DNA of 6,362 nt, taken from contig DAIDBC010000003.1 of NCBI GenBank assembly GCA_027310265.1, positions 1 through 6,362 of the forward strand, given 5' to 3'. The first letter of the stretch is position 1, and each line of letters begins with the position of its first letter. Position numbers and translations under genes: made by a program. Source of the DNA: Candidatus Colwelliibacteriota bacterium (GTDB taxonomy: Bacteria; Patescibacteriota; Minisyncoccia; UBA6257; Colwellbacteraceae). This document shows, in pieces, positions 1-6,326 of this stretch. The notes beneath the pieces were generated by a model, which saw only the letters and a list, made by a program, of their open reading frames with translations, did no database searches and was not told the DNA's origin.

Positions 1-930
1 CATTCCCGGTATTCCCGCCAACTGGTATCCGCCAAACAGGGCGACGATTACGATCACTGGGTGGACATCAACCACCCGTCGCATCACGAGCGGCACCAAA
101 ACATGCCCTTCGATTTGTTGCATCACGACGAAGAAAATCAGGGTAGAGATGGCAAGGCCGGTCGAATCGCCCAAGGCAACGGCAACCGCCATTGCGCCGG
201 CGAAGATCGGACCGACCAGCGGCACTATTTCGAACACACCGGCGAAGGCTGCAAGAACCAGGGCATACTTAACCCCTAAGAACCATAAACCAAAGAAGAC
301 TGCGACGGCCACAAGCACGCAGAGCACGATTTGACCCTGCAGCCAGCGGCCGACTTGGCGCTTCGAACGGTAGTAGAGAGCAAGAACTTTTTCTTCCAAA
401 CCTTCCGGCAGAATTGCGCGCAGGAACTTACCCACGCCGTCGCGGCTGGCAGTAAGATAGAAAGACAGAACAAGAGTGGTGAGGAAAAAAGTTGCCCCGC
501 CCAGAACTTTACTGACCACATCGACGAATGACGTGCTGCCCGAAAGCAGGAGATTGGCGATGTTATCCAGTTTCGGCACGACTGCGTTTACCACCGTGTC
601 TGGCACAGCCGATCCCAGCAACTGGCCAACTAAACCGCCGATATTGGTAAATAGGCTTCTAAATTCCAAAATTGAGAGCGGGACGACGGTGTAAATCAAG
701 AGTGCCAAAAAAGTAAGCGCAACCAAAAATATGGCGATTGTCCCCAAAATGCGGGGAACGCGCCATTTTTCCAGCTTTTCCACGGCCGGGTCCAGCGCCG
801 AAGAGATGAGAATAGCGAGGAGAAGGACGATGATTGTCTCCCTTACGGCGAGAAGAAGGGCGACTAAAGCCACCATCGCGACGATCCTCCACAAACTACT
901 CCAAGTTATTTCAAGGTGGAGGCGATTCAT
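1..930 (-). CDS. AI-2E family transporter (PF01594-like permease), C-terminus cut by window edge
   Basis: I read 310 in-frame codons leftward from the ATG at 930-928; the frame is still open at position 1. The protein is a polytopic inner-membrane permease. Hydrophobic segments lie near residues 14-45, 62-87, 145-160, 200-220, 222-252 and 258-272. A more polar helical region (about 88-140) follows the first pair, as in the AI-2E/TqsA/YdiK family. Family hallmarks are visible: FEIVPLVGP at 233-241, and QQIEGHVLVP at 271-280 followed by MRRVVDVHP and a Gly-rich end. Family members usually have about 330-370 residues, so roughly 20-60 are missing. The start is 12 nt after the M16 peptidase stop, and that TAA is in the same frame, so no longer start is possible. 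No good Shine-Dalgarno precedes it. The ATG at codon 19 has a GGAGG 9 nt upstream but would cut into the first helix. The substrate is unknown; some relatives export autoinducer-2, others ions or nothing defined. Confidence 0.93.
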   Translation of the reverse strand, partial: MNRLHLEITWSSLWRIVAMVALVALLLAVRETIIVLLLAILISSALDPAVEKLEKWRVPRILGTIAIFLVALTFLALLIYTVVPLSILEFRSLFTNIGGLVGQLLGSAVPDTVVNAVVPKLDNIANLLLSGSTSFVDVVSKVLGGATFFLTTLVLSFYLTASRDGVGKFLRAILPEGLEEKVLALYYRSKRQVGRWLQGQIVLCVLVAVAVFFGLWFLGVKYALVLAAFAGVFEIVPLVGPIFAGAMAVAVALGDSTGLAISTLIFFVVMQQIEGHVLVPLVMRRVVDVHPVIVIVALFGGYQLAGIPGM

Positions 931-942
931 CTTGACTTTATC

Positions 943-2214
943 TTACTCTACTGTAAGCAGCGGCTGCAATACTTCACCCTTCTCCTGGGGGCCGATCACG
1001 GCAAGGTTAAGACCGTGGTTTGTAAATACGTCTTCGGCGACATCCGCCACGTCCTCGGCGGTTACCTCTCTGTAGCGCTCGATTTCTTCCTTGGGGGTAA
1101 GCACCTCCGGAGCGACGATTTCTTGGGAACCGTAATAGCCGGCGAGGGCATTTGAGGTCTCGAGGTTAACCGCAAATCTGCCGATCAGTTTGCGCTTGGC
1201 CTCATCAAGTTCGTTATCCCCAAGCGGGTGTTCACGCAAAGCGCGGCATTCATCCAACATTGCCCGAACAGCGAGCGGAAGTTTTTCATGATTTAATCCC
1301 GCCGACATGACAAATTCGCCGTGATCCACGCCTAAGTTCGGCTGCGAGGAAATGTAATATGCGGCGCCCAGCTCGTTCCTAATTTTGGTAAAAAGTCTCG
1401 AACTCATCCCCTCGCCCAAATACGATGAGAGTACTGCCAGAGGAAAACGTCTGGGATCGCCAACATCGTAAGCCCTGAAACCTAGCGAGATGTGTGTCTG
1501 GTCGGAGGACTTAGTTTTTAAGAGCAGAGCGGGCGCGGATTGCGCGGCGACCGTAGCGGCCTTGGGTAATTTTGCCCCGGTCGGTATTTTGCTAAACGCC
1601 TTTTCGACCGCCGCTATCGCTTCATCCTCGCCCGTTCCACCCGCGACGACAACGACGGTGTTGCCCGCAAGATAGCGTTGTTTACGATAGTTCAAGAAAT
1701 TCTCGCGGGTAAGTTTGACAACTACCTCTTTTTTACCGGCTACTTCCCAACCGGCCGGCTGGTCGCCATACATCAGGTTCTGAAGCAGGTTATGCACTTT
1801 CTCCATCGGCAGGTCTTCGTACATATTTATTTCTTCGATTATCACTCCGCGCTCTTTCTCAATTTCCACCGGCTCGAAGAGCGGGTTCAGGTAAAGATCT
1901 GAAACCAAATCCAATACTTGGGGGAAATTGGAATTTATCGCTTTGGCGTAATAGCCGGTGTGGTCGGTCGAGGTAAAGGCGTTGTAGTTCGCGCCCAAGA
2001 GTTCCAGCTCGCGCGGAATCATTATCGCCCGCGGGCGACGGGTCGTCCCCTTGAAGCACATGTGTTCCAGAAAATGCGACAGGCCGTTTATCTCCTTTGT
2101 CTCGTATTCCGAACCGGCTTCGACCAAAATGAGCACGGTAGTAGTCGCGCTTTCCGGCATCGGCACGGTTAGAATTCTAAGACCGTTACCGAGAACCGTT
2201 TTCTTGTAGGGCAT
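943..2214 (-). CDS. M16 family zinc metallopeptidase (processing-peptidase/pitrilysin type)
   Basis: The 423-residue protein has two M16 homology halves. The catalytic N-terminal half carries the inverted zinc motif HFLEH at 47-51 (zinc ligands His47 and His51, catalytic Glu50). The third ligand is Glu128 in ERGVIIEEINMYED, 77 residues after His51, the spacing of mitochondrial processing peptidase beta. The C-terminal half has GMSSRLFTKIRNELGAAYY with the substrate-binding Arg279 and Tyr286 at the usual seven-residue spacing. One chain therefore has both active-site parts, and the length matches two-domain M16B peptidases, which normally work as dimers. No signal peptide is seen, so it is probably cytoplasmic. 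Family members degrade peptides or trim leader sequences; the substrate here is unknown. The start lies inside the synthetase gene (29-nt overlap). MPYKKTVLGNGLRILTVP matches the typical family N-terminus, which supports this ATG. Translation is probably coupled to the upstream gene, as no strong Shine-Dalgarno is present. Confidence 0.95.
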   Translation of the reverse strand: MPYKKTVLGNGLRILTVPMPESATTTVLILVEAGSEYETKEINGLSHFLEHMCFKGTTRRPRAIMIPRELELLGANYNAFTSTDHTGYYAKAINSNFPQVLDLVSDLYLNPLFEPVEIEKERGVIIEEINMYEDLPMEKVHNLLQNLMYGDQPAGWEVAGKKEVVVKLTRENFLNYRKQRYLAGNTVVVVAGGTGEDEAIAAVEKAFSKIPTGAKLPKAATVAAQSAPALLLKTKSSDQTHISLGFRAYDVGDPRRFPLAVLSSYLGEGMSSRLFTKIRNELGAAYYISSQPNLGVDHGEFVMSAGLNHEKLPLAVRAMLDECRALREHPLGDNELDEAKRKLIGRFAVNLETSNALAGYYGSQEIVAPEVLTPKEEIERYREVTAEDVADVAEDVFTNHGLNLAVIGPQEKGEVLQPLLTVE

Positions 2215-3502
2215 GCTCGAGGTATTCGGCGAGTTTATCGATCTTAACGCGTTCTTGCTTCATCGTGTCGCGGTCACGGACGGTCACGTCACTTTTCTCC
2301 AACGAATCGAAATCGACCGTGATGCAGTAGGGCGTCCCGATCTCGTCCTGCGCGTAATAGCGCTTACCGATGTTGCCACGGTCATCCCAGGCAACGTAAA
2401 AAGATTTCTTCAGGTCGCCGTAAATTTTTCTCGCAAGATTGACTAGATCCGGTTTATTCGATAAGAGCGGGAAAATCGCGGCCTTATAGGGGGCCACGCT
2501 GGGTTTAAGTTTTAGAACCGTTCGGTCGCCCTCCTCGCTGTAGGCGGTACTCAAAATCGCAAGCACGGTGCGGTCAACACCGAAAGTAGGCTCAATCACG
2601 TGCGGAATGTATTTTTTGCCGGTGCGGTCATCCAGATATTCCATATTCACTCCCGAATATTCCTGATGTCTAGAAAGATCGTAATCGGTGCGGTAAGCGA
2701 TTGCCCACAGTTCGTCTTGGCCGAACGGGAATTCATATTCCATATCGATGGTCCGTCTGGAGTAGAAAGCGCGGTCGGCGTCCGGTATCTCGTGGTCTAA
2801 AAGTTTCTTGCGCTCCAGACCAATTACGTCCATAAAACCGTGAATGTAATCGACCCACTCCTCGAAGATTTTTTGCCAATCGTCGTCCGGCGAGATGAAA
2901 TATTCTATCTCCATCTGCTCAAACTCGAGCGTCCGGAAAATAAAATTACCCGTCGTCACCTCGTTCCTGAAAGCTTTACCCATCTGTCCCACCCCGAACG
3001 GTATTTTTCTCGCAGTGGATGAAAGTATATTTTTATAGTCGGCGAAAATGACCTGTGCCGTCTCGGGACGGAGGTAGGTCGTGATACCTTCCTCCTCGAT
3101 TGGGCCAATCACGGTCTTGAACATCCCGGAAAACAGCCTGGCTTCGGTGAACTCCCCGCCGCAATCGGGACATTTGGACGGGTCTTTTAGTTTGTCGGGT
3201 CTAAAACGGTGATGGCACTTTTTACACTCTACCAGTGCATCCTTGAAGTTTTTGACGTGGCCACTTGCCTCCCAGACTTTGGGGCTCAAAAGAATTCCGC
3301 CGTCAATGCCTACCATATCGTCGCGCCGATGAATAAAGTAATTCCACCACGCCCTCTTGATGTTGCTTTTAAGTTCGGCGCCAAGCGGACCATAATCGTA
3401 GGTGCTGCCTAGTCCACCGTAAATTTCCGAGCCAGGGAAAACAAAACCCCGGCGCTTGGCGAGTGAGACTATTTTATCCATTGTGACATCGCTTTCAGCC
3501 AT
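2186..3502 (-). CDS. glyS: Glycyl-tRNA synthetase, single-chain alpha2 type
   Basis: This class II synthetase charges tRNA-Gly with glycine in the cytoplasm. At 438 residues it is the homodimeric (glyQS) kind, not the alpha/beta tetramer. It begins with KRRGFVFPGSEIYGG and YDYGPLGAELK (motif 1 region, about 36-53). A zinc-ribbon-like insertion follows, with Cys93, Cys96, Cys111 and Cys114. Motif 2 is FRNEVTTGNFIFRTLEFEQME at about 178-198, with Arg179 and Glu181. EPTFGVDR at 304-311 is motif 3, with its Arg at 311. The C-terminal 90 residues fit the HGTP anticodon-binding domain (APYKAAIFPL..., GKRYYAQDEIGTPYCITVD). All core motifs are intact. The start is the ATG at 3502, 16 nt after the preceding stop; Met8 is an alternative. 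Neither has a clear Shine-Dalgarno. The last 29 nt overlap the M16 gene. The symbols glyS and glyQS are both used for this form. Confidence 0.97.
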   Translation of the reverse strand: MAESDVTMDKIVSLAKRRGFVFPGSEIYGGLGSTYDYGPLGAELKSNIKRAWWNYFIHRRDDMVGIDGGILLSPKVWEASGHVKNFKDALVECKKCHHRFRPDKLKDPSKCPDCGGEFTEARLFSGMFKTVIGPIEEEGITTYLRPETAQVIFADYKNILSSTARKIPFGVGQMGKAFRNEVTTGNFIFRTLEFEQMEIEYFISPDDDWQKIFEEWVDYIHGFMDVIGLERKKLLDHEIPDADRAFYSRRTIDMEYEFPFGQDELWAIAYRTDYDLSRHQEYSGVNMEYLDDRTGKKYIPHVIEPTFGVDRTVLAILSTAYSEEGDRTVLKLKPSVAPYKAAIFPLLSNKPDLVNLARKIYGDLKKSFYVAWDDRGNIGKRYYAQDEIGTPYCITVDFDSLEKSDVTVRDRDTMKQERVKIDKLAEYLEHALQENGSR

Positions 3503-3512
3503 CAGTGTTTTG

Positions 3513-3541
3513 ATTGTATCAGTTAATCACCAGTCCGTCAT
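3513..3541 (-). promoter_or_regulatory. Possible internal promoter for the glycyl-tRNA synthetase gene
   Basis: On the minus strand, ATGACG (3541-3536, four of six -35 bases) and TACAAT (3518-3513, five of six -10 bases) are separated by exactly 17 nt. The -10 box falls in the 16-nt gap between the anchored-protein stop and the glyS ATG. A start about 7 nt downstream would give an mRNA with a leader of only about 4 nt, nearly leaderless, which would fit the absence of a Shine-Dalgarno there. The -35 is in the preceding coding sequence, so chance similarity is possible. Confidence 0.35.
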
Positions 3542-5291
3542 TCGGTCCGACGGTTGTATCAGAAGGAAGACGAGTTGAGACGGCATCCGCGCCGGCGGTA
3601 AGTTGCATGCCGGTAAAACTGTCTTGTGCCTTAACTCCAGCCGGCAACAATAAATTCATATATTTACCGACATCCGAAGCCTGTGGCGTCGCCTCTATCT
3701 GGAAAACCGCCTCCGGCGCGTCGGTCAGGATACCGCTAGTCGCCGGCAACTGCCCGACGCTCCAGACCACTTCGCCGGAAGTAGCGTCAAACTGCGGCAT
3801 GACCGAGGTATTCGACTTTACGGTTCCGGTAAACTTAACATTGTCCGCGAGCTTGGCCCTCACCTCCACCGCGGTAGCATCGGTCGAGTAGTTAGTCAGT
3901 TTCCAGTGGATCGTGTAGTCGGTAGGCGTACCAACTTTGGGCGGCCAAGGCCCGTTGTTGATCCAGCCCGAATTTGCATCGCGAAAGTAACCGGTTACCG
4001 CAAGCGCAAGCTGTCCCGCAACTTTAATAGTAAGCGCGCTGGTATTTACCGTGCTGTCCGCGGCTATCAAATAAGGGACTGTCGGCGATTCGATTTTGGC
4101 GTTCACTTTTACCGAGAAGTTTTTATCATTCAACCTACGGATGGGGTAGGTACTCTTAAGATTCACCAAAAAAGTAACGCTGCCGGAGGCCCCTGCCTGG
4201 AGCGAGGCAAGCGAGGGAATGCCGATTGAATCCCAGGTAAGAGTGTTGCCGTATGAACTGTAGCGGCCGCCGTTAGTTTTGAGAGAGTTCCAATCCAACA
4301 TTTCCCCCGCCAAATTTACCTTAATCACAATGCTCTGCAGAGTAACGGAGGTGTTGTTTTTGTATGACAGGGTGTAATTCAGGGTATCACCCGGCTGGAA
4401 AACGGTGCGGCTACCATCACCCACCAAAACGTTGAATGCGAGCGGTGAAGGTGAGACGGAAATTTGGGCTAGTTTTGAGAGCACAACATAATCGTTCCCG
4501 AAAATATTGGCCACTAGATCCACGGTCATATTGAATTGCGTCTGATCCGGCAGATCTACCTTGCCCCGCACTATCGCCTTACCGATATCGCCACCTTTTA
4601 GTGACGCTATTGGCCAAAGGTTACTCCCCGTCCCCGTTGCTTGCGGATCGGACGAAGTGAGCGAAAAAGTGTCGGGATAATCGAAGCGCAGGGTAAGAGG
4701 CGGTAGATCTCCGACACTGGAAGATGCGTCCCGGCCGTAGGCCGCCGTAACCTCGAATTCTTCTCCCGAGAAAACCTTAGCGGGGGCGGTTAGTTCCAAA
4801 GTGAGCGGCGGGCTCTGAACATTAAGATCGACGGGTAAAGTTTTATCGAAACGCGCGGTTAATGACCCGATCGCGTAAGAGGCGGTAACGTTTAGTGTCC
4901 TCTTTACACTGTCTTGTGAGGGCAGTGCAACGAGTTGGAAAGATTCTTGACGTAGTCCGCCCCGGCTCAAGTTGCCAACACTCTTTGCGTCCACCGCTTT
5001 TACGGAACCATCGGCGGGTCTCACTGAGTCCGGTAAGTCAAGTGATAAAGTCACATCTTTTAAATCGTTGCTCGAGTTGTTATCCAGATTAATGGTGACC
5101 GTAAACGGCATACCCACTGTTACGTCCTGCGGAGAGACTTGGGCTCCGAGTACGATATCCTGGGAAGAAAGTCGTCCCCAGAAATAAAAAGCGGCGGCCG
5201 CGACAATAACAACGGCAGCGATTACCACAAGAATTAATTTACCGCGGCCAGTCTTCGGCGCGGCAAAACCGGTATTAGATCGAAACAACAT
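3519..5291 (-). CDS. Membrane-anchored extracytoplasmic protein with tandem Ig-like/DUF11-like beta domains, function unknown
   Basis: The 590-residue protein has a short basic cytoplasmic tail (1-18, with Arg4, Lys13, Arg16, Lys18), one hydrophobic helix at about 19-39 (LILVVIAAVVIVAAAAFYFW), and then about 550 residues predicted outside the membrane. I see no cleavage site, so it should stay anchored. The outer part reads as four beta-rich units starting near 45, 161, 284 and 421. Three or more share a pattern of a V/F-x-x-G-x-x-[F/L]-x-[V/Y]-type strand, then N-x-S/T-rich turns, then alternating hydrophobic strands (compare MPFTVTINLDNNSSNDLKDVTL with DTLNYTLSYKNNTSVTLQSIVI). The last unit has GPWPPKVGTPTDYTIHWKLTN and GEVVWSVGQLP. 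I remember similar segments in other Patescibacteria proteins, but cannot check this here. It has no cysteine, no catalytic motif and no sortase signal. A binding, adhesion or scaffolding role is a guess. The ATG lies 17 nt inside recO; an in-frame TAA just upstream rules out a longer ATG-started form. The stop is TGA. Confidence 0.85.
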   Translation of the reverse strand: MLFRSNTGFAAPKTGRGKLILVVIAAVVIVAAAAFYFWGRLSSQDIVLGAQVSPQDVTVGMPFTVTINLDNNSSNDLKDVTLSLDLPDSVRPADGSVKAVDAKSVGNLSRGGLRQESFQLVALPSQDSVKRTLNVTASYAIGSLTARFDKTLPVDLNVQSPPLTLELTAPAKVFSGEEFEVTAAYGRDASSSVGDLPPLTLRFDYPDTFSLTSSDPQATGTGSNLWPIASLKGGDIGKAIVRGKVDLPDQTQFNMTVDLVANIFGNDYVVLSKLAQISVSPSPLAFNVLVGDGSRTVFQPGDTLNYTLSYKNNTSVTLQSIVIKVNLAGEMLDWNSLKTNGGRYSSYGNTLTWDSIGIPSLASLQAGASGSVTFLVNLKSTYPIRRLNDKNFSVKVNAKIESPTVPYLIAADSTVNTSALTIKVAGQLALAVTGYFRDANSGWINNGPWPPKVGTPTDYTIHWKLTNYSTDATAVEVRAKLADNVKFTGTVKSNTSVMPQFDATSGEVVWSVGQLPATSGILTDAPEAVFQIEATPQASDVGKYMNLLLPAGVKAQDSFTGMQLTAGADAVSTRLPSDTTVGPNDGLVIN

Positions 5292-5811
5292 CGTTTTCAG
5301 AAATATTTAACTTGCGCAACGAATCAGCGCAAAGAAATATTACATCGCCGGTGAGAAAGTAAGCAACGCGTTTGCTGCCGCAGTCGTCGCAAACAGGACT
5401 ATCGGTGAGAAATCCGAGATCGCGAAGCATCCTACGGTAACTCTCGACGCCAAAATCCCCTTCTCTTAACACGTGATCAGCTTCATACCACAAACTCAAG
5501 TCCGGCAAGGCTGCCGGTGTTACCTTGTTAAGGAAGTTAAGGAACCGCAGCAGGTCGCCAAGGTTGGCCTTAGGTTTCTCAGACAACGCATCCAGCACTT
5601 GAAAACCATTGCCGTCGCCGTGCTCGATTAAACGGACGCGCACAACATTACCTGGGACCAAGTGGCCAGCCAACTTGGAGGTAATTTTCCGTATACTCTT
5701 CGCTTTCGCGGTAAGCTTGCCGAAATCTTTGGTATAGAGCGTGACTGCGGCGTCGATTTCTCCTCGTGGTTCAGTTGCGAGCACGATTGCTGTCGTATAA
5801 TGTTCAAGCAT
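5275..5811 (-). CDS. recO: DNA repair/recombination protein RecO, short form
   Basis: RecO anneals single strands and, with RecR, loads RecA at gaps in the RecFOR pathway. The N-terminal OB-fold (about 1-78) is well preserved: TTAIVLATEPRGEIDAAVTLYT, then GKLTAKAKSIRKITSKLAGHL, which is the family's most recognisable stretch. A helical middle follows (about 85-135). The zinc-finger region has Cys141, Cys144 (CDDCG) and Cys161; the expected fourth Cys, in a CxxC with Cys161, is Ser164. The protein ends at 178 residues, whereas typical RecO has about 240, so the C-terminal helices are missing. This looks natural rather than frameshifted, because the DNA after the stop reads as a sensible N-terminus of the next gene in another frame. 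Short RecO proteins are, to my memory, common in reduced CPR genomes. It is the first gene of the leftward operon, with a TATAAT 15 nt before the ATG and only a very short leader. Confidence 0.92.
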   Translation of the reverse strand: MLEHYTTAIVLATEPRGEIDAAVTLYTKDFGKLTAKAKSIRKITSKLAGHLVPGNVVRVRLIEHGDGNGFQVLDALSEKPKANLGDLLRFLNFLNKVTPAALPDLSLWYEADHVLREGDFGVESYRRMLRDLGFLTDSPVCDDCGSKRVAYFLTGDVIFLCADSLRKLNISENDVVSI

Positions 5812-5820
5812 AGACCTACG

Positions 5821-5850
5821 TTGACAATTATACCCCTTTCGAGGTAAAAT
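5821..5850 (+). promoter_or_regulatory. Sigma70-type promoter of the 3D-domain gene
   Basis: A perfect -35 box TTGACA (5821-5826) is followed by an 18-nt spacer and a -10 box TAAAAT (5845-5850, five of six consensus bases). Transcription should begin near 5857-5859, giving a leader of about 30 nt made up almost wholly of the hairpin described separately. It is the best-matching promoter I see in the window. Confidence 0.75.
5827..5832 (-). promoter_or_regulatory. -10 box (TATAAT) of the recO operon promoter
   Basis: On the minus strand a perfect TATAAT (5832-5827) lies 15 nt before the recO ATG. Transcription should start near 5820, leaving a leader of about 8 nt and no room for a properly spaced Shine-Dalgarno (only AGG, 3 nt from the ATG). 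No convincing -35 is found 16-18 nt upstream (GC-rich there), so it may be weak or activator-dependent. It directly abuts the -35 box of the opposite promoter. Confidence 0.5.
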
Positions 5851-5864
5851 GCGGGCGTACTACT

Positions 5865-5884
5865 AAATTCCCGGAAGGGAGTTT
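5865..5884 (+). promoter_or_regulatory. Leader hairpin enclosing the ribosome binding site of the 3D-domain gene
   Basis: AAATTCCC (5865-5872) pairs with GGGAGTTT (5877-5884) as an 8-bp stem with one G-U pair, closed by a GGAA loop of the stable GNRA class. The Shine-Dalgarno GGGAG (5877-5881), 7 nt before the GTG start, lies wholly in the 3' arm. In an alternative pairing, CTAAA (5863-5867) pairs with TTTAG (5885-5889) with three T's bulged, which would also cover the first base of the start codon. The hairpin could limit translation. The run of six T's after the stem also gives it some likeness to a weak terminator or attenuator. Function is inferred from the fold only. Confidence 0.5.
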
Positions 5885-5888
5885 TTTA

Positions 5889-6326
5889 GTGCCCAAAATG
5901 AGCAAAAAGATACTTTTGGCGGCTCTTTTGGTGGTGGCAGGAACCTTAAAAGTCGGGATTATCCACGGGGCGATTGAACCCGTAATTAAGCCGCAATATC
6001 AGAGCGCGGCGGTTGCCGACTCCCCCATCGCCACAAACAAATGGGTCGAGGCGGTAGTAACGGCTTATTCCAGCCGCGTCGAGGAAACGGATTCGACGCC
6101 ATTTATAACCGCGTCGGGCACCCGCGTCCGCGACGGCATCGTAGCCGCAAACTGGCTACCTTTCGGCGCGAAAGTGCGGATTCCTGAGTACTTTGGCGAC
6201 AAGGTCTTCACGGTTGAAGACCGGATGAACAAAAGAAACAAGGGTAATTCCATAGACATTTGGTTCAACAACACTAAAGAGGCGCTGCGATTCGGAGTGG
6301 CCCGCACTCGAATCGAGATACTCTAA
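5889..6326 (+). CDS. Exported 3D-domain protein (double-psi beta-barrel, putative peptidoglycan-active)
   Basis: The 145-residue protein has a basic N-terminus (MPKMSKK) and a hydrophobic stretch at about 8-27, a signal peptide or anchor, followed by a linker to about residue 50. The 3D domain (PF06725, named for conserved aspartates) spans about 53-145: VEAVVTAYSS at the first strand, ITASGTRVRDGIVAANWLPFGAKVRIP, KVFTVEDRM with Asp111, and IDIWF with Asp123. The C-terminal FGVARTRIEIL is the family's last strand. The position often filled by Asp in the family's VAxD...IPxG segment appears to be Asn88. Relatives include lytic transglycosylases of the MltA fold and resuscitation-factor-like wall enzymes, so cell-wall remodelling is a reasonable but unproven role. 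The GTG start is chosen because a strong GGGAG lies 7 nt upstream; the ATG three codons later would be 16 nt away. It is the only plus-strand gene here, with its own promoter and terminator. Confidence 0.9.
   Translation: MPKMSKKILLAALLVVAGTLKVGIIHGAIEPVIKPQYQSAAVADSPIATNKWVEAVVTAYSSRVEETDSTPFITASGTRVRDGIVAANWLPFGAKVRIPEYFGDKVFTVEDRMNKRNKGNSIDIWFNNTKEALRFGVARTRIEIL

Noticed and set aside
659..892. Minus-strand frame of 77 codons near the right end of the permease gene
   Set aside because: It overlaps the permease gene in another frame, and its Arg/Gly/Pro-rich product looks like out-of-frame translation of hydrophobic codons.
3519..3521. TGA read as glycine (alternative genetic code)
   Set aside because: Reading through would run out of frame into the synthetase gene, the repeat protein ends sensibly there, and no other gene needs in-frame TGA.
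3514..3891. Plus-strand open frame of 125 codons opposite the anchored protein gene
   Set aside because: It lies wholly antisense to a convincing gene, has no recognisable domain and no ribosome binding site; it is a shadow frame, as are the frames at 731-1075 and 3906-4229.
5275..5291. Frameshift splitting a longer RecO-anchored-protein fusion
   Set aside because: The downstream frame opens with ATG, a basic tail and a clean membrane helix, unlike the RecO C-terminal helices; two separate genes with a 17-nt overlap explain it better.
5775..5801. Second possible plus-strand promoter (TTGCGA, 15-nt spacer, TATAAT at 5796-5801) inside recO
   Set aside because: The -35 is poor and the spacer short; the promoter at 5821-5850 is much better and nearer the gene.
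6203..6222. Inverted repeat GGTCTTCA-CGGT-TGAAGACC inside the 3D-domain gene
   Set aside because: The 8-bp stem encodes the conserved KVFTVEDR region and has no T-run; codon constraint plus chance explains it well enough.
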